From JAEUMW01 sp039807745 (lineage in GTDB: Bacteria; Pseudomonadota; Gammaproteobacteria; Burkholderiales; JAEUMW01): 10,058 nucleotides of DNA. The stretch spans positions 1 to 10,058 of the forward strand of contig JBDHRV010000130.1 of NCBI GenBank assembly GCA_039807745.1. Direction: 5' to 3'. The notes below the pieces were generated by a model that made no database searches, had not been told where the DNA came from, and was given only the letters and a program-made list of their open reading frames with translations. A program made the position numbers and the translations under genes. Positions 5,312 to 10,058 of the stretch are shown piece by piece. Within the stretch, counting starts at the first letter, position 1. The number at the start of each line of letters is the position of its first letter.

Positions 5312-7604
5312 CGGTCGGAGTCGTGTCGGTGTCGCCCTCGAGCCGCGCGGCCTTCGACCAGGGGACTTCGCAGCGCGGCGGGAACGACGGGCTGCAGTCG
5401 TCGCTCGCGAGCGAGAGGTTGGGGCTGTAGAAGGGATCGTCGTCGAGCTGGCGCCCCCATTTCGCCCTCATGCAAGCCCACTCGGCACTGAAGCGCGCCG
5501 CCTTCTCGGGGGAGTCGTCCGGCCCGCGCGTGGCGCCCTCGTGGTGATAGAGCAGCGCGTGAGGGGTCCAGATGTTCCGGTAGCCTCTGCTGCGAAGCTT
5601 CAGGCAAAAGTCGATGTCGTTGAAGGTGACGGGGAAGTCCTTCTCGTCGAGACCTCCCACCTCTTCGTAGACGCCGCGCCTCACCAGCAGGCAGGCGCCC
5701 GTCACGGCCGTCACTTCCCGTGTGACGGCGAGACAGCCGCAGTACCCTGTCGATTCCTGCGGCATTCGCTGTTGCAGGTGTCCCACGGTGCCATGCAGTC
5801 CCATGACGATCCCAGCGTGCTGAATGGTGCCGTCCGGATAAAGGAGCTTGGCGCCGACGGCGCCGATTCCCGGTCGAACTCCGTGGGAGACCATCTCCGA
5901 GAGCCACTCGCCGTCGATCACTTCGGTATCGTTGTTGAGCAGCACCAGCACGTCGCCGGACGCTTGCCTGGCGGCGAAGTTGTTGATGGCCGCGTAATTG
6001 AAGGCCCCCTCGAAGCGCAGGAGCCGAACCGTCGCGGACGACTCGAGCGCGCGGAAATAGGACATCGCGTCCGGCTCGTCGCTCTCGTTGTCGACCAGGA
6101 GGATCTCGTACGAAGGATACGAGGTCTTGGCGGCGATGCTCTCGACACATCGCCGGACCAGCTCCGCGCCATTGCGCGTGGGGATGATGAGCGTGACCCG
6201 CGGCGCCGGCTCGGGCTGCGGATATCGAATCCGAAGCACGCCGGGTACTGCTCCGCGTTCGACCGACGCACAGGAGGAGATGGCTCGCAGGGTATCGTCG
6301 ACGGCGCGCGGCGCCTCACCTTCCCCCGATCGGCCTGGCGATGAATCCGATCCCTTCGACGCAGGCTGACGCCGGGCGTGACGGAGCACGAATGGCACGT
6401 GACCGATCCGCTTTGATTCACTCGCCGCCGCGCAGCGAAGTGCGAGCTCGAAGCGCGCGCTGCTTTCGCAATCCGATCGAAACCCACCGACCTGGCGCAC
6501 CAAGGTCCCTCTCAATGCGCAGAACCGCGAGAGGTAGTCCTGGTGCAGCAAGCGCTCCGCGTCCCACTCCCCCTTGAACCATGGCGACGCGCGGTCTCCC
6601 AACGGATCGAACTCGTCTTCGTCCGCGTAGACAAGGTCGAGACCAGCGTCCGCATCGAGCGCTTCGGCGATCAGATAGCAGGCGTGCTCCGCTAGCGCTC
6701 CGTCGGCAGCGAGCAGGATGACGTAGTCGCCCGTCGCAAGATCCAATGCGCTGTTGCCCGCCGCGATAAGTCCGTCGCCCGCTGGGGGCGCCGCGATTCG
6801 AATCCTGGTGTCCCGCCTGCAGTAATCGTCGAGCAACCCGCGAGTCTGCGGGGCTGTGGATGGATCGAAGGCGATCCAGAGCTCCCAGTCGGGATAGATC
6901 TGATGCACCACGGAATCGATGCAGCTACGTAGCCCGTCCTCCGGCGCGTCGCCCACCAAAATGACGATCGACAAGCTGGTCCGCCGCCGCAATACGGCGA
7001 CGCGCGATCGTATTGCCGCGCGATCCTGGTCTGTCAGCGAATCGTGATATGCGACCCACGTGCGGTAATCGAGGCCGGACTGTTCCAGCCAGCGCGCAAC
7101 GAAGATCTTGAGCGAGTTGAGGTTACCGCCGCGCCATATGCGCCACGCAATCCTGCTCCACGCGCCCAGACGAACCGGATCCCCGGTCACCTGCCGCAGC
7201 GCGCGCCGCGCGATCTCGAGCAGCACCCTGTAGCCAGACAGCTGCTCGATTCGGAAGTCCTCGATCCAAAAGCGTCCGGGACCCTCGATCGGGCTCAAGC
7301 GCATGTTCGCCACACGCGCCGGCAATCTCCGAACGGCGCTGATGTGCTGCCCGCGCGACGGTGGCAGTTCGATCAGGACATGGCCCTCGCCGCCGGCAAC
7401 TGTCTCGATGCAAAGCCTGGGGGACAAGTATCCCCGGGCAGAATGGCCGCGATAGGAAATCCTGCACCAGCCGGAGGGTAGCGCTTGGCTTTGCGAGACC
7501 ACGCGAAAGGTCGGGTTCGAGCCGAGGCTCTCACGGGTGCCCTCGACTACTCGGATACTCTGGACCGGCTCAAGCTTGATGTCGTTGCCTTTCGACCGAG
7601 ACAT
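5286..7604 (-). CDS. Large tandem family 2 glycosyltransferase (two GT-A domains)
   Basis: A predicted cytoplasmic or membrane-associated sugar transferase for polysaccharide assembly; the donor and acceptor are unknown. From the ATG at 7604 it has 772 residues. The N-terminal part (about 30-125) resembles the beta-rich domain found ahead of such enzymes (PSGWCRISYR, then IELPPSRG and LPARVANMRLSPIEGPGRF). GT2 domain A begins near residue 210 (SLSIVILV, CIDSVVHQIYPDWELWIAFD) and keeps YADEDEFD (from Asp328), but where relatives have LDHDDE it reads LAADGA (Asp301), so it may not bind metal. Domain B begins near 470 (VTLIIPTRNG) with an intact NNDTE (Asp559), FNYAAINNFAARQASGDVL, QHAGIV and FNDIDFCLKL (Asp663, Asp665). 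The tail has DPFYSPNLSL. A frame extends upstream to a TTG at 7760, but that leader is not convincing coding sequence. No clear ribosome binding site precedes 7604; GAGGA lies about 15 bases upstream. Confidence 0.9.
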   Translation of the reverse strand: MSRSKGNDIKLEPVQSIRVVEGTRESLGSNPTFRVVSQSQALPSGWCRISYRGHSARGYLSPRLCIETVAGGEGHVLIELPPSRGQHISAVRRLPARVANMRLSPIEGPGRFWIEDFRIEQLSGYRVLLEIARRALRQVTGDPVRLGAWSRIAWRIWRGGNLNSLKIFVARWLEQSGLDYRTWVAYHDSLTDQDRAAIRSRVAVLRRRTSLSIVILVGDAPEDGLRSCIDSVVHQIYPDWELWIAFDPSTAPQTRGLLDDYCRRDTRIRIAAPPAGDGLIAAGNSALDLATGDYVILLAADGALAEHACYLIAEALDADAGLDLVYADEDEFDPLGDRASPWFKGEWDAERLLHQDYLSRFCALRGTLVRQVGGFRSDCESSARFELALRCAAASESKRIGHVPFVLRHARRQPASKGSDSSPGRSGEGEAPRAVDDTLRAISSCASVERGAVPGVLRIRYPQPEPAPRVTLIIPTRNGAELVRRCVESIAAKTSYPSYEILLVDNESDEPDAMSYFRALESSATVRLLRFEGAFNYAAINNFAARQASGDVLVLLNNDTEVIDGEWLSEMVSHGVRPGIGAVGAKLLYPDGTIQHAGIVMGLHGTVGHLQQRMPQESTGYCGCLAVTREVTAVTGACLLVRRGVYEEVGGLDEKDFPVTFNDIDFCLKLRSRGYRNIWTPHALLYHHEGATRGPDDSPEKAARFSAEWACMRAKWGRQLDDDPFYSPNLSLASDDCSPSFPPRCEVPWSKAARLEGDTDTTPTVSPVRTGR

Positions 7605-7798
7605 GGCGTCTGATGGCGGTCCTCGTACCCCGGTTTCACTGGCCCGTCCTGTACCCGACCGTCTCGTGGGAAAAGCGGGGAGAGCACACCCCGGCGGCGG
7701 AAGAACGTGATTATATGGGGCTTTCGATGCGATGCGGGCGGTATTCAGAACAACACCCAATACTCGCCCCGCGATCGCGAGGCGCGGGCATGCCGCGA
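7605..7798 (-). promoter_or_regulatory. Spacer between hlyD-like and glycosyltransferase genes with a candidate promoter
   Basis: On the minus strand a perfect TATAAT (bases 7715 down to 7710, preceded by A) stands about 105 bases before the glycosyltransferase ATG. No acceptable -35 hexamer is seen at 16-18 bases, so activity is uncertain or activator-dependent. Just after the adaptor's stop is an 18-bp inverted repeat at 7766-7783 (GCCCCGCGATCGCGAGGC, one mismatch) that could fold in RNA but has no T run. Together they suggest, without proving, that the glycosyltransferase is transcribed separately from the secretion genes. Confidence 0.35.
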
Positions 7799-9109
7799 TC
7801 AGGTTTCCGTCATTCCCCGCCGGATGCTGTCGGTGAGCGGCTTGAGCAGGTAGCTCAGCGCCGAACGCGAGCCGGTCTGCACGTGGACTTCGACCGGAAG
7901 CCCCGGCTTCAGCGCGACCGCCCCGAGCTTATCGTGGGTCGGCTCGGTAATCATGACGCGCGCGAGATAGTACGGCTGATTCGTCGCGGTATCCATCAGG
8001 CGATCCGCAGAAACCAGGGCGACTTCGCCGGCGAGCACCGGGGTCTGCCGCTTGTTGAGCGTGGGGAACAGCACCTCGGCCCGCTGACCTATCTCGACTT
8101 GGTCGACATCCTGGGGACTGATCCTTACGTCCGCGATGAGACGCTCGTCCAGCGGCACGATGTCCATCAGCGACTCCCCGGGCGCCACGACGCCGCCCAC
8201 CGCATTCTTCTTCAGATTCAACACGCGCCCCTGATACGGAGCGGTGATGGCGAGTCGCTGCAAACCGTCCGCGACCGAGCGGAGCTGCTGCTCCGCGTCG
8301 TGCAGTTGCCGTAGCGTCTCCTGACGCTGTCCGGCGGTGCTCTCGATGAACTCCTGCTCGGTCCGCGCCATGTCGGCCCGCGTTTTCTGAATGCGCGCGA
8401 GCGCGGCGGCCTTTTCGGCGGACGCCTTCGCGGCCTCTCCCTGTAGCTTTTCCGCCTCGCGCTCGAAGGCGCGAATGCGACTCTCCCAGCCGAACCCCTC
8501 CTTGAACAGACGCTTCAAGCCCTTGAGTTCGTCTTGCACCGAAGCGAGCTGCGCCATGCTCGATGCCTGTTGCGCTTCCAGACCCCGGATCTGCTCTTTC
8601 AGCTGCTCGATCTCTCCGTTGGAAGCAGCTACCCGCATCCGTCGCGCCTCGGACCGGCTGCGAAAGATTTCCCGCTGACCGCGCAATATGTCGGCGACTG
8701 CGGGTTCCGACTGCCGTCCCTGAAGGTCCCCAGGGAGCTCGATGGTTGCCTGATTCTTCTCTTCGGCGAGCAGCCTCGCCTCGGTTGCGCTCAGGCTGTC
8801 GACCTGCAGTTGGAGCTGCTCGGCACGCGATCGCATCGCGACCGAATCCAGCTCGATCAGCACGTCCCCGGTCTTGACGACGTCACCTTCCTTCACCCGG
8901 ATGGCGCGGATGAGACCGCCTTCCAGGTGCTGGATGGTCTTGTGGTTGCCTTCCGGAACCAACTGTCCCGGCGCCACGACGGCGCCGGCCAGCGGCGCGA
9001 GCGCGGCCCAGGCGAGGAGAGCGAGGAAGCCGATCGCGATGATCAGGAGGCCGACGTTGACGTGGCGGTCGATCTCGATCGGTGCGTAGTCGTGCGTGCT
9101 GGTCGTCAT
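7799..9109 (-). CDS. HlyD-family type I secretion periplasmic adaptor (membrane fusion protein)
   Basis: The adaptor links the inner-membrane ABC exporter to an outer-membrane TolC-like channel and carries substrate across the periplasm. At 436 residues it fits the HlyD/PrtE/AprE/PrsE group. A short cytoplasmic N-terminus leads to one membrane helix (about residues 18-38). A half-lipoyl motif follows (APGQLVPEGNHKTIQHLEGG, then IRVKEGDVVKTGDVLIELD), then a long Glu/Gln/Ala/Arg-rich coiled-coil hairpin (about 92-283). The second half-lipoyl (ITAPYQGRVLNLKKNAVGGVV, PGESLMDIVP) and a beta-barrel segment (ADVRISPQDVDQVEIGQRAEVLFP) complete it, ending with PGLPVEVHVQTGSRSALSYLLKPL. It lies 31 bases after the ABC gene and is surely in its operon. 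No good ribosome binding site precedes the ATG at 9109, so it may rely on coupling to the upstream gene. The TolC partner and the secreted substrate are not in the window. Confidence 0.95.
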   Translation of the reverse strand: MTTSTHDYAPIEIDRHVNVGLLIIAIGFLALLAWAALAPLAGAVVAPGQLVPEGNHKTIQHLEGGLIRAIRVKEGDVVKTGDVLIELDSVAMRSRAEQLQLQVDSLSATEARLLAEEKNQATIELPGDLQGRQSEPAVADILRGQREIFRSRSEARRMRVAASNGEIEQLKEQIRGLEAQQASSMAQLASVQDELKGLKRLFKEGFGWESRIRAFEREAEKLQGEAAKASAEKAAALARIQKTRADMARTEQEFIESTAGQRQETLRQLHDAEQQLRSVADGLQRLAITAPYQGRVLNLKKNAVGGVVAPGESLMDIVPLDERLIADVRISPQDVDQVEIGQRAEVLFPTLNKRQTPVLAGEVALVSADRLMDTATNQPYYLARVMITEPTHDKLGAVALKPGLPVEVHVQTGSRSALSYLLKPLTDSIRRGMTET

Positions 9110-9140
9110 GGTCGTTATTTTGGCCCGGAGGAATCAGGCT

Positions 9141-10058
9141 TCAATCCTGCGCTCGCGACTTGGGAAACGCCTGGAACGCGGCGGAGAAGAACTCCTCGCG
9201 AGACGAGTATCTCTGCACGCGCCCTTCGGACAGAAGGAGGACGTGGTCCATGTGCCGCAACATTCGCGGGTGGTGCGATACGACGACGACCGTCTGACCG
9301 TTTGCCCGCGCCTGCTTGAACACCTCCTCCAGGACGGCCTGCCCGTCGGGATCCAGATTCGCTTCGGGCGCATCGAGCACCAGCAGCGCCGGATTCCCGT
9401 AGAGCGCCCGGGCGATGCCGATCATCTGCCGCTCACCCACCGACAAAAGCTCCGTACCGCCACCGATTTCCGTCTCGTACCCTTCCGGCAGGCGCGATAT
9501 GCGCTCGTGGATGCCGGCGAGTCTGGCGGCTGCCTGGATGTCTTCGACCGTCGCGTCCTCGCGAAAGCGGCTGATGTTCCGAGCGACGGTTCCCGGCAAG
9601 AGCTCGACTGTCTGCGGCAAGTAGCCGACCCAGCGCCCCAGCTCCCCGGGGTCCGGACGGTCCAGCTCGACCCCGTCCATTCGAACGCTGCCGCTCATCG
9701 GTGCGAGCGCTCCGACCAGCAAACGCGCCAGAGCGGACTTTCCGGCCGCTGCGGGTCCAGCGATGCCGAGCGCCTGTCCCGGCTTGATCTCGAAGCTGAT
9801 ACCGCCCAGGACCGCCGGCGCGGACTTGCGTGGGATCGCGAAAACGTTGGACACGACGACGTGGCCGGCGGGGCGCGCTGCCGGGGCGTTTCCGCCCTTG
9901 ACGGCAAGCTGTGGCAGCAGCGCGCGCAGACGGCCGAACGCGCTCTTGGCTTCGCCCAGCTTTTGCCAGTTGGCGGCTGCCAGCTCGATCGGCGCGAGTG
10001 CGCGGCCCATGATGATCGAGGCACCGATCATCACGCCGGGGCTCAATTCCTGACGGAT
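9141..10058 (-). CDS. Type I secretion ABC exporter (permease/ATPase), C-terminal part (5' end outside window)
   Basis: This is the C-terminal 305 residues of a PrtD/HasD/PrsD-type exporter that powers one-step secretion of unfolded proteins. The frame is open to the right edge (IRQELSPGVMIGASIIMGRALAPIE), the last membrane helix of the transporter domain, so the TTG at 10046 is internal. The nucleotide-binding domain has Walker A GPAAAGKSA (9732-9758), a Q-loop GYLPQT, an LSVGERQ signature (about 9425-9448) where LSGGQRQ is usual, Walker B LLVLDAP with Ala (codon 9369-9371) where the catalytic Glu is normally found, and an H-loop SHHP. Fold and family are clear, but the two altered motifs suggest weakened or unusual ATP hydrolysis. 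The gene is followed at once by the HlyD-type adaptor, the standard T1SS order. The substrate gene may lie upstream, beyond the right edge. Confidence 0.93.
   Translation of the reverse strand: MRQELSPGVMIGASIIMGRALAPIELAAANWQKLGEAKSAFGRLRALLPQLAVKGGNAPAARPAGHVVVSNVFAIPRKSAPAVLGGISFEIKPGQALGIAGPAAAGKSALARLLVGALAPMSGSVRMDGVELDRPDPGELGRWVGYLPQTVELLPGTVARNISRFREDATVEDIQAAARLAGIHERISRLPEGYETEIGGGTELLSVGERQMIGIARALYGNPALLVLDAPEANLDPDGQAVLEEVFKQARANGQTVVVVSHHPRMLRHMDHVLLLSEGRVQRYSSREEFFSAAFQAFPKSRAQD

Noticed and set aside
5541..6344. Plus-strand open frame of 267 codons opposite the glycosyltransferase
   Set aside because: It mirrors a conserved GT2 domain on the other strand and has no recognisable protein features.
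7771..7778. GCGATCGC, the sequence of the cyanobacterial HIP1 palindrome
   Set aside because: A single copy in high-G+C DNA is expected by chance, and the genes here are not cyanobacterial in character.
7613..8314. Plus-strand open frame of 233 codons across the spacer and the 3' end of the adaptor gene
   Set aside because: Most of it is antisense to the clear HlyD-family gene and no family features appear.
8534..9319. Plus-strand open frame of 261 codons across the adaptor start and the ABC gene end
   Set aside because: It spans two real minus-strand genes and their gap, and its translation looks like composition noise.

Overview
The window is compact, high-G+C (judged by eye) bacterial chromosome and reads as a proteobacterium, most likely a beta- or gammaproteobacterium. 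The evidence is a Gram-negative type I secretion adaptor and ATPase, MoeB-, Ugd-, Gmd- and ManC-type proteins of proteobacterial form, GAGG/AGGA-type ribosome binding sites on the sugar genes, and short intergenic gaps. There are no tRNA or rRNA genes, insertion sequences, CRISPR arrays or phage genes. The content is part of a surface or exopolysaccharide locus, with a housekeeping gene at the left edge and a type I secretion system (T1SS) at the right edge.

Left to right: the 3' half of a MoeB/ThiF-type adenylyltransferase (+, cut by the edge); ugd, UDP-glucose 6-dehydrogenase (+, 465-1820); an atypical NAD-dependent epimerase-like SDR (-, 1851-2798); a 105-bp divergent promoter region; gmd (+, 2904-3875) coupled by a 4-base overlap to manC (+, 3872-5311); a large two-domain family 2 glycosyltransferase (-, 5286-7604) whose 3' end overlaps that of manC; a 194-bp gap; a HlyD-family adaptor (-, 7799-9109); and the ATPase end of a T1SS ABC exporter (-, 9141 to the right edge).

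Together the sugar genes supply UDP-glucuronate (Ugd), GDP-mannose (ManC) and GDP-4-keto-6-deoxy-mannose (Gmd). These are precursors for a polysaccharide that could contain glucuronic acid, mannose and a 6-deoxyhexose such as D-rhamnose or L-fucose. No recognised Rmd or Fcl enzyme to finish the GDP-6-deoxysugar is present; the divergent SDR is the only local reductase-like candidate and it lacks the usual YxxxK. The tandem glycosyltransferase probably adds sugar to the growing chain. The T1SS genes lie directly upstream of it on the same strand, an arrangement that recalls PrsDE-type exporters of polysaccharide-modifying enzymes or adhesins; that link is inference.

I found no clearly new system. 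The points most worth a second look are a T1SS ATPase with altered signature and Walker B catalytic positions, a tandem glycosyltransferase whose first domain has lost its acidic metal-binding motif, the convergent gene overlap, and the orphan SDR sharing a promoter region with gmd.
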